Below are positions 1 to 10,101 of a stretch of 56,392 bases of DNA, one piece after another (the first letter of the stretch is position 1; the number at the start of each line of letters is the position of its first letter). Where the stretch lies: contig JAJTXQ010000003.1 in assembly GCA_021462855.1 (NCBI GenBank), positions 1 through 56,392 on the forward strand, given 5' to 3'. A model generated the notes under the pieces. It had not been told where the DNA came from and did not search any database. It was given only the letters and a program-made list of their open reading frames with translations. Origin of the DNA: Dehalococcoidia bacterium. GTDB lineage: Bacteria; Chloroflexota; Dehalococcoidia; DSTF01; JACRBR01. A program made the position numbers and the translations under genes.

Positions 1-330
1 ACGAACACGCCGACCAACACGGCGACGAACACGCCGACCAACACGGCGACGAACACGCCGACCAACACGGCGACGAACACGCCGACCGAGACGGCGACGA
101 GCACGCCGACCGAGACGGCGACGCACACGCCGACGAACACGTCGACGGCGACGGAGACGGCGACGAACACGCCGACGGCGACGCACACGCCGACGAACAC
201 GTCGACGGCGACGGAGACGGCGACGAACACGCCGACGGTGACACACACGCCGACGAACACGTCGACGGCGACGAACACCGCGACCAACACGCCGACGAAC
301 ACGTCCACGCCGTCGAACACGCCGACGAAC
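1..330 (+). repeat. In-frame tandem repeat array encoding Thr-rich repeats
   Basis: The array begins with three near-identical 24-bp units (acgaacacgccgaccaacac plus ggcg), followed by two diverged 24-bp units, then two copies of a longer 60-bp unit starting near 121 and 181, and then degenerate units. All units are multiples of 6 bp, so the frame is kept and the product reads T-x-T-P/A with x mostly Asn. The near-identity of the first units suggests recent slippage or recombination. The array runs off the left edge, so its full length is unknown. Confidence 0.9.
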
Positions 331-582
331 ACGAAGACGCCGCGCAGCAACACGTCGACGCCGACGAACACCTCGACGTCGACGCCGGTGAACACGGTGC
401 TGCCCGCGACGGCGGTGCCGACGAGGACGCAGCCGACGGTGATCGCCGTCCTGCCGGACACCGGCTCTGGCGGGTTCGGCGGGGGCAGCAGGAACGCGTC
501 AGCACTGCTGCTCGGCCTCGGCGGGACGGCGCTCGCGCTGGTGGCGGCCGGCCTGCGGTTGCGGAGGATGCGCAGGTGGTAG
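1..582 (+). CDS. Thr/Pro-repeat surface protein with LPDTG-type C-terminus (5' partial)
   Basis: The reading frame is open from base 1, so the gene starts upstream of the window; the first ATG in frame (238) is internal to the repeats and is not the start. The visible part is about 115 residues of T-N-T-P/T-A repeat, likely an extended and possibly O-glycosylated stalk. It is followed by LPDTG, a Gly/Ser spacer, a hydrophobic segment rich in L/A/G and the basic tail RLRRMRRW. This order (LPxTG-like motif, membrane span, positive tail) is the layout of a sortase-type or related cell-surface sorting signal. No sortase gene is in the window. The next gene encodes a protein of the same architecture. 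The N-terminal functional domain is not visible. Confidence 0.85.
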   Translation, partial: TNTPTNTATNTPTNTATNTPTNTATNTPTETATSTPTETATHTPTNTSTATETATNTPTATHTPTNTSTATETATNTPTVTHTPTNTSTATNTATNTPTNTSTPSNTPTNTKTPRSNTSTPTNTSTSTPVNTVLPATAVPTRTQPTVIAVLPDTGSGGFGGGSRNASALLLGLGGTALALVAAGLRLRRMRRW

Positions 583-608
583 CGGCAAGGATCAACTGAC
601 CAACCATA

Positions 609-641
609 ACGGGGAGAGGTTTCCAAAACCTCTCCCCGTTG
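609..641 (+). terminator. Perfect 15-bp hairpin after the first LPDTG gene
   Basis: Stem 609-623 pairs perfectly with 627-641 around a 3-nt loop. It lies 26 nt after the stop codon and 31 nt before the next start. There is no U-tract after the stem, so it may be a U-less terminator or a 3' stabilising hairpin. Confidence 0.7.
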
Positions 642-672
642 CGTACTCTGCACGCAAGGAGGTTGGGGGAAC

Positions 673-1653
673 ATGCGCAGGAGCGAAAGGTTCATCTTGA
701 GACGGTTGATGCCGAAACCGGAAAAGGCGCCGCTGGGCTTCGCGCTCGGGGCGGCATTCGCCATCGCCGCCGCTGCGGCAATCATCATCCCGACGTTCAC
801 CAGCGGCGGCGTCAGCCCCGCGTCGCCGCGCCCGGCGGGCGCCGCGATCATCCCCGCGGACTGCGACCCGACGGCGGGCGCCGCCGCAGCGGCGATCCGG
901 ATCACCAACGCGCCGGCGCCGCCGGCTGCCGTGGCCGACGGCACCGTGCTCAGCTACAAGGTCGGCGCCTCGTATCCGCCGTTCGCGGGCGGCGTCGCTT
1001 GTAACGCCTTCAACATCGATGTCTTCATCGATGTCCCGGGCCCGACCGGGTGGCAGTTCGTGTGCAACATCGACAGCATGGCGCCCGGCCCGGGCACGAC
1101 GGAGTGCGCCGGCACGACCGATTACGTCGCGAACGGCGCGCACCGCGTGGGCACGTTGCTCGTCGCGAACGTGAAGATCATCGGCGACAAGCACGACCGC
1201 GAGGAAGGTGACTGCATCGCCGAGTCGCGCGTGCCGACCGACCAGACCACGTGCTTCGACGCCGCCGCGGTATCGGTGATCACGCTGCCGCACACGCCGA
1301 CGCCGACGTTCACCCCGACGGCGACGAACACGCCGACGAATACGCCGACGCGGACGAACACGCCGGCGAATACGCCGACGCGGACGAAGACGCCGCGCCC
1401 GAACACGGCCACGCCGCGGCCCGACACCTCGACGCCGGCGCCGGACACGGCGACGCCGGTGAACACGGTGCTCCCGACGCGCGTCGTGCCGACGCCGACG
1501 CGGCCCGCCGGCGTCATCATCGTCCTGCCGGATACGGGCACGGGCGGCGGCGGCACCGGCGGCGGCAGCTTCGCGCTCGCCGCGGCGAGCGCCGCCCTGG
1601 CGGGCGTGCTCGCCTTCGCCGCGGGCGCCGGCCTTCGCAGGCGCGCCCGCTAG
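673..1653 (+). CDS. Secreted Thr/Pro-stalk protein with LPDTG C-terminal sorting signal
   Basis: 326 residues. The ATG at 673 is preceded by AAGGAGG at 656-662. The N-terminus has a long basic region and a hydrophobic span (about residues 20-40), an export signal. Residues about 50-210 form a globular region with six Cys (motifs CDP, ACNAF, VCNID, ECAG, DCIAE, TCFD), probably disulfide-bonded outside the cell. Residues about 212-270 are Thr/Pro repeats. LPDTG is at 285-289, followed by a Gly-rich spacer, a hydrophobic segment and the tail LRRRAR. The architecture matches the preceding gene, so the two are probably tandem paralogues. The function of the globular part is not recognised. Cell-wall or membrane anchoring is inferred from the C-terminus; in a Chloroflexota cell the anchoring enzyme is unknown. 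Confidence 0.9.
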   Translation: MRRSERFILRRLMPKPEKAPLGFALGAAFAIAAAAAIIIPTFTSGGVSPASPRPAGAAIIPADCDPTAGAAAAAIRITNAPAPPAAVADGTVLSYKVGASYPPFAGGVACNAFNIDVFIDVPGPTGWQFVCNIDSMAPGPGTTECAGTTDYVANGAHRVGTLLVANVKIIGDKHDREEGDCIAESRVPTDQTTCFDAAAVSVITLPHTPTPTFTPTATNTPTNTPTRTNTPANTPTRTKTPRPNTATPRPDTSTPAPDTATPVNTVLPTRVVPTPTRPAGVIIVLPDTGTGGGGTGGGSFALAAASAALAGVLAFAAGAGLRRRAR

Positions 1654-1675
1654 GCGCCGGTCAACGACACAGGTG

Positions 1676-1705
1676 GAAGGGGAGGCTCAAACGAGCCTCC
1701 CCTTC
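1676..1705 (+). terminator. Perfect 13-bp hairpin after the second LPDTG gene
   Basis: Stem 1676-1688 pairs with 1693-1705 around the loop aaac, 22 nt after the stop. No U-tract follows. It separates the surface-protein genes from the groESL promoter. Confidence 0.7.
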
Positions 1706-1751
1706 GCTGTTGCCGTGTCAAGCGCGCCCGGGCGCCGGGTACGGCCTGGCC

Positions 1752-1780
1752 TTGCCCGAAGGCGCGGACGCCGATAGCAT
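1752..1780 (+). promoter_or_regulatory. groESL promoter
   Basis: TTGCCC at 1752-1757 and TAGCAT at 1775-1780 are separated by 17 bp, a sigma70-type arrangement. The predicted transcription start falls at about 1787, exactly at the first base of the CIRCE element, so repressor bound at CIRCE would block initiation. Confidence 0.7.
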
Positions 1781-1786
1781 CAGCGT

Positions 1787-1813
1787 CTGGCACTCTCCCG
1801 ATGGGAGTGCTAA
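1787..1813 (+). promoter_or_regulatory. CIRCE operator (HrcA binding site)
   Basis: Left arm CTGGCACTC (1787-1795), 9-nt spacer, right arm GAGTGCTAA (1805-1813). The consensus is TTAGCACTC-N9-GAGTGCTAA; only two bases of the left arm differ. Its place directly upstream of groES fits classical HrcA heat-shock control. No hrcA gene is in the window. Confidence 0.95.
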
Positions 1814-1869
1814 GATGCGGTTCAACCCACATCCGTTTCGCTCGCAGATTCGCACAGGAGGTACCAGAA

Positions 1870-2229
1870 GTGGCCAAGGCTGCAGTCGCGTCCAGGCCGG
1901 CGGCAAAGCCGGCGTCGAAGGCGGCGCCGAAGCGCTCGTCAAGCAAGCTCGTCCCGCTGCACGACCGCATCGTCATCCGCGCGACGGTGCAGGAGGAGGT
2001 GCTCTCCAGCGGCATCGTCATCCCGGACACCGCCAAGGAGAAGCCGCAGCAGGGTGAAGTCATCGCCGTCGGCCCCGGCCGGCTCGACGACAACGGCAAG
2101 CGCATCCCGATGGATGTCCAGGTCGGCGACCGCGTGCTCTACGCGAAGTACACCGGCCAGGAAGTGAAGATCGACCAGGAAGAGCTGATCGTCCTCGCCG
2201 AGAAGGACGTGCTGGCGAAGGTCCAGTAA
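1870..2229 (+). CDS. groES: Co-chaperonin GroES with basic N-terminal extension
   Basis: 119 residues starting at GTG 1870, preceded by AGGAGG at 1856-1861. The earlier in-frame ATG at 1801 lies inside the CIRCE operator and is not used. The core begins near residue 27 with LVPLHDR and contains the mobile-loop region ([19 protein letters not shown]) and the typical C-terminus with a V-L-Y-A-K-Y motif. It forms the heptameric lid of GroEL. Unusually, 26 residues rich in Ala, Lys, Ser and Pro precede the usual GroES start (ordinary GroES is about 95 residues). The gene is followed 46 bp later by groEL in the same operon. Confidence 0.95.
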   Translation: MAKAAVASRPAAKPASKAAPKRSSSKLVPLHDRIVIRATVQEEVLSSGIVIPDTAKEKPQQGEVIAVGPGRLDDNGKRIPMDVQVGDRVLYAKYTGQEVKIDQEELIVLAEKDVLAKVQ

Positions 2230-2266
2230 GCAGCCGTCGCGCCGCCGCGCGGACCGACAGGAGTAA

Positions 2267-3901
<1,635 letters not shown>

Positions 3902-3920
3902 CCGCAAACCCGCGACGTGC

Positions 3921-3952
3921 AGAAGCGCCCGCCGGAGACGGCGGGCGCTTCT
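3921..3952. terminator. 14-bp hairpin with GAGA loop between groEL and the converging gene
   Basis: Stem 3921-3934 pairs perfectly with 3939-3952; the loop gaga is a GNRA tetraloop. It lies between the convergent groEL and LLM oxidoreductase genes and could serve both. There is no strong U-tract on either side. Confidence 0.75.
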
Positions 3953-3969
3953 CTGTGCCGGCGCGGGAG

Positions 3970-4899
3970 CTACGTGCCGGCGAGCCGCTTCACCACCGGC
4001 GCCAGCGCCTCGAACCCGTCGCCGGAGAAGGCGATGTAGCTGAACCCGTAGCGGTCGCGCCGCTCCTGCAGCGCGTCGACGATCTGCTCGACGGAGCCGA
4101 CGAGCAGGTGCGGCGACTGCAACGCATCGGCCGGCGACATCGCGAAGCCCTTGGCGATCTGCTCGACGACGGCGTCGCGCGTGTCCGTCACGACGGACAC
4201 GAACACCGTCACGTTGATCTCGAGATCCGCGAAGCGGTCGCCCGCGGCTTCCCGGATCCAGGCGATCTTCTCCTCCGTCGAGGCGGCGTCGCCGGTCTCC
4301 ATTACCTGCCGGTTCACGGCGCCCGGCTCGAGGTTGAAGTTCACGCCGACGATGTCCGCCTTGCGCGCGGCGATCGACAGCACGCGCTTGCCGCCGCCGC
4401 CGACGAGGATCGGCGGCGGCTGCTGCACCGGCTTTGGCAGGCCGTGATAGTCGGTGACCGTGTAGTGCTTGCCGGTGAAGTTCACCGGCTCCTCGCCGAA
4501 CATGGCGCGGATCACCGTCAGCGCCTCGTCGAGGCGGCTGATGCGCACGCCGGGGCGGTCGTAGGCGATGCCCGACACGTCGTAATCGCTCTTCATCCAG
4601 CCGGCGCCGATGCCGACTTCGACGCGCCCGTTCGACAGCACGTCGAGCGTCGCCATCTCTTTCGCGAACACGAGCGGGTGCCGGTAGTCGTTGTCGAACA
4701 CGAGTCCGCCGACGCGCAGCGTCGATGTTGCCATCGCCGCCGCCGTGAGCGCGGGCACCGGAGCGAGCTGATCCTCGAAATGGTCGGGGATGAACAGCGT
4801 CGAGTAGCCGAGGTCCTCGATCTTGCGCGCTTTCTCGGTCCACTCCTCGCGCGTGCGGCCGCGCGATGTCTGGACAGCGAAGCGGAATTTGCGGGCCAT
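3970..4899 (-). CDS. LLM-class (luciferase-like) oxidoreductase, probably F420-dependent
   Basis: 309 residues. The start ATG is preceded on the minus strand by aggag four to five bases upstream. The N-terminus FRFAVQTS, followed by ARKIEDLGYSTLFIPDHF and the STLRVGGLVFDNDYRHP segment, is typical of the bacterial luciferase-like TIM-barrel family. The VEVGIGAGWMKSDYD motif is the family signature. It resembles the F420-dependent subgroup more than FMN monooxygenases, but the cofactor cannot be proved from sequence. Its substrate is unknown. It is monocistronic, converging on groEL. Confidence 0.85.
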   Translation of the reverse strand: MARKFRFAVQTSRGRTREEWTEKARKIEDLGYSTLFIPDHFEDQLAPVPALTAAAMATSTLRVGGLVFDNDYRHPLVFAKEMATLDVLSNGRVEVGIGAGWMKSDYDVSGIAYDRPGVRISRLDEALTVIRAMFGEEPVNFTGKHYTVTDYHGLPKPVQQPPPILVGGGGKRVLSIAARKADIVGVNFNLEPGAVNRQVMETGDAASTEEKIAWIREAAGDRFADLEINVTVFVSVVTDTRDAVVEQIAKGFAMSPADALQSPHLLVGSVEQIVDALQERRDRYGFSYIAFSGDGFEALAPVVKRLAGT

Positions 4900-5027
4900 G
4901 CTGCCTCCTGTTCGTGATGCGCCGGACGTGATCGTGACTGTAGCGGCCGGCAGGCCCGCGCGCGAGCCGGCCGGGCGGGCTGCGGCGGCTGTCGCCCTGG
5001 ACCGGAGTCCGAGACCGGCGGCGCGGG

Positions 5028-5033
5028 TATACT
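5028..5033 (+). promoter_or_regulatory. -10 element for a leaderless transcript (DUF3237 gene)
   Basis: TATACT ends 6 nt before the ATG at 5040, so the predicted transcription start coincides with the start codon. There is no Shine-Dalgarno sequence. The -35 region is weak. Confidence 0.6.
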
Positions 5034-5039
5034 CGCCGC

Positions 5040-5933
5040 ATGCTGTTCCCGGATGCTCCGTCGTTCGAACACCTCGCCGACCTGCAGATCACGTTCGAGC
5101 CGGCGCGTGACTTCGGCGCGGGGCCGCACGGGCGCCGCGTCGTATCAATCATCAGCGGCGGCGCGGTCGAGGGACCGGCGCTGCGCGGCCGCGTGCGGCC
5201 GGGCGGCGGGGACTGGGCGCTGCGGCACGCCGACGGCACGCGCGAGCTCGATGCCCGCGCGACGCTGGAACTCGGCGACGGCGCACTCGTGTACTGCTCG
5301 TTCACCGGGACGGCCGCGGGCGATGGCGCACTCCGCGCCGTCGTGCGGTTCGAGGCCGGCGACGAGCGCTGCGCCTGGCTCAACGGCGTCGTCTGCGCGG
5401 GCACGGGGCGGCTGGACGCCGGGGCGCTGGACCTGCGCGTGTTCGCTGTGCGGCAAGAGCCTGCGATGCCCGATGCATCGGAGCAGATCGCCGCCGAGCA
5501 CGTGCTCGATGCGCACATCCGGCTCGCGGCGCCCGAGCGGATCGGCGCCGGGCCGTTCGGGATGCGCACGGTGTTCATCGTCGAGGGGGGCACGTTCGAG
5601 GGGCCACGACTGCGCGGCGAGGTGCTGCCCGGCGGCGGCGACTGGCTGCTCTCATCGCCCGGCCACAACGAGCTCGATGTGCGCGGCACGATGCGCACCG
5701 ACGACGGCGCGCTCCTGCACCTGTACTATCGCGGCATCCTCCGCGTGCCGGACGACGCGGGTGCGCGCGTGATGGCCGGTGAGGACGTCGACCCGTCGAC
5801 GTACTACTTCCGCACGGCGCCACGGTTCGAGACGGGCAGCGAGACGTACGGCTGGCTCAACGCGACCGTCTGCGTGGCGTGCGGGTACTTCGGGCCGGGG
5901 CGCGTGGGTTATCGCGTCTTCGCGTTGCGGTAG
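5040..5933 (+). CDS. Tandem DUF3237 (UPF0311-like) protein
   Basis: 297 residues made of two homologous halves, about 8-140 and 152-297. Each half has the order G-A-G-P-x-G-x-R near its start, a G-G-x-x-x-G-P-x-L-R-G segment, P-G-G-G-D-W, a (E)LD-R-T block, and a YGWLN/CAWLN-VC motif near its end. This is the DUF3237 family, usually a single domain of about 150 residues, so this is an internal duplication and fusion. The family is a small beta-barrel fold of unknown function. The second half retains more of the family motifs, including the tyrosine-rich block LHLYYRG. Transcription is probably leaderless. The gene converges on purQ with a 2-bp gap. Confidence 0.85.
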   Translation: MLFPDAPSFEHLADLQITFEPARDFGAGPHGRRVVSIISGGAVEGPALRGRVRPGGGDWALRHADGTRELDARATLELGDGALVYCSFTGTAAGDGALRAVVRFEAGDERCAWLNGVVCAGTGRLDAGALDLRVFAVRQEPAMPDASEQIAAEHVLDAHIRLAAPERIGAGPFGMRTVFIVEGGTFEGPRLRGEVLPGGGDWLLSSPGHNELDVRGTMRTDDGALLHLYYRGILRVPDDAGARVMAGEDVDPSTYYFRTAPRFETGSETYGWLNATVCVACGYFGPGRVGYRVFALR

Positions 5934-5935
5934 CG

Positions 5936-6637
<702 letters not shown>

Positions 6638-6644
6638 CGCACGC

Positions 6645-6650
6645 AGTATA
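6645..6650 (-). promoter_or_regulatory. -10 element for leaderless purQ
   Basis: On the minus strand, TATACT is followed by 7 nt and then the purQ ATG. No ribosome-binding site lies between. Confidence 0.6.
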
Positions 6651-6668
6651 TCGGCCGCCGGCCGGCGG

Positions 6669-7562
6669 TCAGAGGTATGTGGCGAGCGCTTCGCGCAGCG
6701 GTGTCAGTCGCGGGTTCAGCACTTCGCGCAGGCGGCGATCGTCGGCCGTCGCCGGGCCGGTGATGAAGTCGATGGCGTCGGCGGTGAGGGGCGGCGAGGG
6801 CAGCAGCCCGGCCAGCGTGCCGATCGCTTTGCCGATCACCACCGGCTGGTGCAGGATGCGCCGCTTCATGCCCTTCACCTCCAGCGCGGCGCGGATGACC
6901 TCGTTCATCGTCAGCACCTCCGGGCCGCCCACCTCGAACAGCTCGTTGGCGGCCTCGGGCCGCAGCGCCGCGTCGGCCACGATGCGCGCGAGGTCATCGA
7001 TGAACACGGGCTGCATCTCCTGCTCGCCGTCGCCGAACAGCGGCACGAACGGCAGCCGCGCGGCGAACTGCAGGAGGCGGTTCAGCGACCGGTCACCCGG
7101 CCCGTAGACCCACGACGGGCGGACGATGACCCACTCGATGCCGCAGTCCTGGAGGTACTTCTCGGCCTCCCACTTGTAGCGGAACCAGTGCTTCTCCGCG
7201 TCGCGCGAGGCGCCGACGCCGCTGAGGTACACGAAGCGGCGCACGCCCGCGTCCTTCGCGGCGTCGACCTGGTGGCGCGTGCCCTTGAGGTCGACCTCCT
7301 CGAACGTGTTCCGTTTGCGCCGGTTCTCGATCGGTTCGTTCGGGAACTGCACGGCGTTGATGACGATGTCGGCGCCGCGCATCGCCGGCGGGAGCGTCGC
7401 GGGCTCGCGCACGTCGCCCTCGCGCGCCTCGACGCCGTCCGCGAAGGCCGCGCGGATGCGCGCCGCGTCGCGCCCGAGCACGGCGACGCGCTCGCCGCGG
7501 GCGAGAAGTTCCCGCACGACCGCCGACCCGATGAGCCCGGTGCCGCCGCTAACGAGGATCAT
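6669..7562 (-). CDS. NAD(P)-binding atypical SDR, NDUFA9/NmrA-like epimerase family
   Basis: 297 residues. The N-terminal Rossmann motif is GGTGLIG (residues 6-12). The segment DIVINAVQFPNEPIENR, then YLSGVGA and the WVIVRPSWVYGPGD block, are typical of complex-I NDUFA9-like and NmrA-like atypical SDRs. The canonical Tyr-x3-Lys pair is not obvious, as is usual in this group. A ggaggtgag ribosome site precedes the ATG. The role is unknown: members act as quinone-oxidoreductase-associated proteins, in sugar or lipid metabolism, or as redox sensors. It lies 31 bp upstream of purQ on the same strand, but purQ has its own promoter. Confidence 0.85.
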   Translation of the reverse strand: MILVSGGTGLIGSAVVRELLARGERVAVLGRDAARIRAAFADGVEAREGDVREPATLPPAMRGADIVINAVQFPNEPIENRRKRNTFEEVDLKGTRHQVDAAKDAGVRRFVYLSGVGASRDAEKHWFRYKWEAEKYLQDCGIEWVIVRPSWVYGPGDRSLNRLLQFAARLPFVPLFGDGEQEMQPVFIDDLARIVADAALRPEAANELFEVGGPEVLTMNEVIRAALEVKGMKRRILHQPVVIGKAIGTLAGLLPSPPLTADAIDFITGPATADDRRLREVLNPRLTPLREALATYL

Positions 7563-7616
7563 CGCTCACCTCCCCGCTGCGATGATACGCCGAACGCGGT
7601 CCGCGCGCGCGGGCCG

Positions 7617-8486
7617 CTATCGCGCGGGTGCATCGGGCTGGTGGCGGTGGCGCTCGGGCAGGCCGCGGGCGACCGTCTCGCCGCGGACGAACGCCGAGAC
7701 GACGTGCGCCAGCGCTTCCGGATTCTCGCGCCAGTACGCCGCGGACGGCGCGACGGCGAGTCGCGCGTGCGGCATCCGCTCGTGCAGCAGCTCGCCCGAC
7801 GCGAGCGGGTGGACCGGGTCATCGGGATGCGTCAGGACGAGCGCCGGCTGCGCGATCTCGCCGAGCCGATCTTCGGGGAGCATCTCGTCGTACAGCAGCG
7901 CGCGGATCGCCAGCGGGATCGACTCGCGCCGCTGCGCCGCGAGAAACGACGCGAGGTCGAGCCCGGCGTTCTCGCTCGCCGCGCGGCGTGCGGCCGGCGC
8001 CAGCGCCGCGAGTCGCGCCGTGGCCTTCGGGCCGAACAGCCGGAACGAGACGGCGAGCGGCCCGAACGTCCTTCGCGCCGGCTCGATGTCGCGCGCGAAC
8101 GGCGGCGGCGACATCAGCACGAGCGACGTGACGGCGTCCGGGTGCGCCAGCGCACAGGCGATCGCCGTGCCGGCGCCCATCGACCCCCCGTACACGCTCG
8201 CCGGCTCGATGCCGAGGGCGTGGATCAGCGCGTGCATATCCGCGGCGAGCGCGGCGTAGCCGTAGTCGGCGCGGCGCGTCGTGTAGCCGGAGCGGCCGTG
8301 TCCGCGCGCGTCGTAGGCGATGACGCGGAGTCCCTTCGCGGCGAACGATTCGATGCGCTCGCCGAAGCGTGCCATGAGCGCGACGCTGCCCATCAGGCCA
8401 TGGGCGACGACTAGCGGCGGGCCGTCGCCTGCGTGGTCCTCGTAGTAGAGGCGGATCCCGCGGACGCTCGCGTAAGGCACGAGCAT
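7617..8486 (-). CDS. Alpha/beta hydrolase fold protein
   Basis: 289 residues from the ATG at 8486; a TTG at 8498 would add four residues. The oxyanion region is VVAHGLMGS, and a YDARGHGRSG motif follows. The nucleophile elbow is GGSMG, giving a catalytic Ser. An acidic residue is present in LTHPDDPVHP. The segment that normally holds the catalytic His (usually GxGHxxxxE-PE) reads PSAAYWRENPEA, with no His. The protein may therefore be a non-classical or inactive hydrolase, or use another His. It is transcribed divergently from the next gene. Its substrate is unknown. Confidence 0.82.
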   Translation of the reverse strand: MLVPYASVRGIRLYYEDHAGDGPPLVVAHGLMGSVALMARFGERIESFAAKGLRVIAYDARGHGRSGYTTRRADYGYAALAADMHALIHALGIEPASVYGGSMGAGTAIACALAHPDAVTSLVLMSPPPFARDIEPARRTFGPLAVSFRLFGPKATARLAALAPAARRAASENAGLDLASFLAAQRRESIPLAIRALLYDEMLPEDRLGEIAQPALVLTHPDDPVHPLASGELLHERMPHARLAVAPSAAYWRENPEALAHVVSAFVRGETVARGLPERHRHQPDAPAR

Positions 8487-8637
8487 ATTGTCCCACAAGG
8501 CGGGCCTGTCCGTGGGTGACGCATTACGAGCACATCAACGTCCACCGCGGCTTCCAGCGCTACGAGTGCGGAACTGGTCAGTGCTACTCTGGTGGGGCGA
8601 TACGGATCAGGTCACGCTTGCCTCGCGGGAGGTCGTT

Positions 8638-9282
8638 GTGCGTGTGTCGCCGCTCGCCATACTCGGGACCGGTGCCGTCGCTGTCGTGGCCGTCGCGCTG
8701 TTGCTGTTTGCACAGTCCAGGCAGACGGCCACGTCGAGCCCACAGGCATGGAGCGCGTTCTCGGCACGCTATCGCGTCATGGCCCCGGAGCAGCTTGATC
8801 GGGACAAGGATCTGTTCCAGGTGTGGCTGCTCGAATACCGGAGCAAGCGCGACTGGTCGCAGACGCTGCTCTCCGACGATGCCTACCCGTCCCGCGCCGG
8901 CTCGACCGAGCAATTCGATGGCGACGTCCTCGTGAAGTACAACGCGCTGGCGAACACCACGACACGGCTACCCAACGAAGGCAACGCGCTAGCGGTTCCG
9001 CATCGCTGGCTCGTGCCGTTGCGCATTGACGATTACGTCGAACGAGGGTTCGCGGTCGACGTTCCGCAGGCGGATGGCGCCGTGCGCTTGTCCAGGGATG
9101 AGACATTCACATGCACGGCGGGCGAGCGCGTCGGGGAATCGGCTTGTCCGCCCGACGGTGTGATCAGCGGCAGGACGGAAGTCGATCTGGGTCCCGATGG
9201 CGTGCCGCGGCGCGTCGTCGAGCGGGTGGGCGAACGCTCCATCGCGGCATTCACGGTACTGGAGCTCTCGCCGCTCCCCTGA
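8638..9282 (+). CDS. Hypothetical membrane-anchored protein
   Basis: 214 residues from GTG 8638, preceded by ggagg at 8629-8633. Upstream in-frame codons back to 8488 are possible, but they lack a ribosome site and would put charged sequence before the membrane segment. A single hydrophobic span (about residues 5-23) anchors the protein; the remaining 190 residues are predicted outside the cytoplasm. Two Cys (in FTCTAG and SACPPDG) could form a disulfide. No family is recognised. Confidence 0.7.
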   Translation: MRVSPLAILGTGAVAVVAVALLLFAQSRQTATSSPQAWSAFSARYRVMAPEQLDRDKDLFQVWLLEYRSKRDWSQTLLSDDAYPSRAGSTEQFDGDVLVKYNALANTTTRLPNEGNALAVPHRWLVPLRIDDYVERGFAVDVPQADGAVRLSRDETFTCTAGERVGESACPPDGVISGRTEVDLGPDGVPRRVVERVGERSIAAFTVLELSPLP

Positions 9283-9294
9283 GCGCGCGCGCCC

Positions 9295-10101
9295 CTACAG
9301 GTGCGTGGTCAGGCCGCCGTCGACGAACATCACCTGCCCGCTGATGTACGCCGCCGCGCCGGATGCCAGGTACACCGCCAGCGGCGCGATCTCGTCGGCC
9401 GCGCCCGTGCGCTTCATCGGCACGAAGCGCACGGTCTTGTTCTCCGCAGGGTCGGGGTTGCCGATCAGCGCCGTGTGCTGCATCCACCCCTGCGCGATCG
9501 CGTTCACCGTGATGCCCCTCGGCCCCCACTCCGTCGCCAGCGCGCGGGTGAGGTTCAGCACGCCGTCCTGCGCCGCGCAGTACGCCGCGGCGTTGGCAAT
9601 GGCGCGCTCTCCGAGCACGGAGCAGACGTTGATGATCCGCCCCCCGCGCTCCTGTTTCAGCATCTCGCGTCCCGCGGCGCGGCAGCCGTGAAACGTGCCG
9701 GAGAGGTTCACCTGCATCACGCGGTTCCAGTCGATGTCCGTCGTCGCATCGGCCGCCTTGCCGAGGAAGAGGTCAGGCGCATTGACCAGGATGTCGATGC
9801 CGTCGAGCTCCTTGGCCACCTGCCGCACCATCACCTGCACGCCCGTGCCGAGCGTGACATCGGCGGCGACGGCCATCGAGCGGCGGCCCAGCTTCTCGAC
9901 GTCGCGCGCGGTGGACTTCGCCTTCATCATCGCCGGGCCGTCGGTGCTCGTCGACGACACGGCGACGTCGGCGCCGGCTTCGGCGAGCGCGAGCGCGATC
10001 GCCTTGCCCGCGGGCGACCCCACGCCGATGACGAGCGCGCGCTTGCCGGTCAAATCGAACGCGTCGATGCCGAGGCGCACGTCGCCCCATTCGTTCTTCA
10101 C
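9295..10101 (-). CDS. SDR-family protein with altered active site
   Basis: 268 residues from GTG 10101, which overlaps the stop of the upstream SDR gene by 4 bp (GTGA), so translation is probably coupled. It has the SDR Rossmann fold, with IDILVNAPD, the INVCSVLGERA block and the C-terminal GQVMFVDGG motif. Two key sites deviate: the glycine motif reads GVGSPAG, and the catalytic Tyr-x3-Lys reads YCAAQ, so the Lys is Gln. FabG-type dehydrogenase activity is therefore doubtful. Overlap with the intact SDR suggests the two work together, perhaps as a hetero-oligomer. The substrate is unknown. Confidence 0.85.
   Translation of the reverse strand: MKNEWGDVRLGIDAFDLTGKRALVIGVGSPAGKAIALALAEAGADVAVSSTSTDGPAMMKAKSTARDVEKLGRRSMAVAADVTLGTGVQVMVRQVAKELDGIDILVNAPDLFLGKAADATTDIDWNRVMQVNLSGTFHGCRAAGREMLKQERGGRIINVCSVLGERAIANAAAYCAAQDGVLNLTRALATEWGPRGITVNAIAQGWMQHTALIGNPDPAENKTVRFVPMKRTGAADEIAPLAVYLASGAAAYISGQVMFVDGGLTTHL

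Noticed and set aside
1-330. Possible CRISPR-like repeat array
   Set aside because: The units are contiguous, without unique spacers, and encode an in-frame Thr repeat.
1801-1869. Upstream in-frame ATG for groES at 1801
   Set aside because: It lies inside the CIRCE operator and lacks a ribosome site; GTG 1870 follows a strong aggagg.
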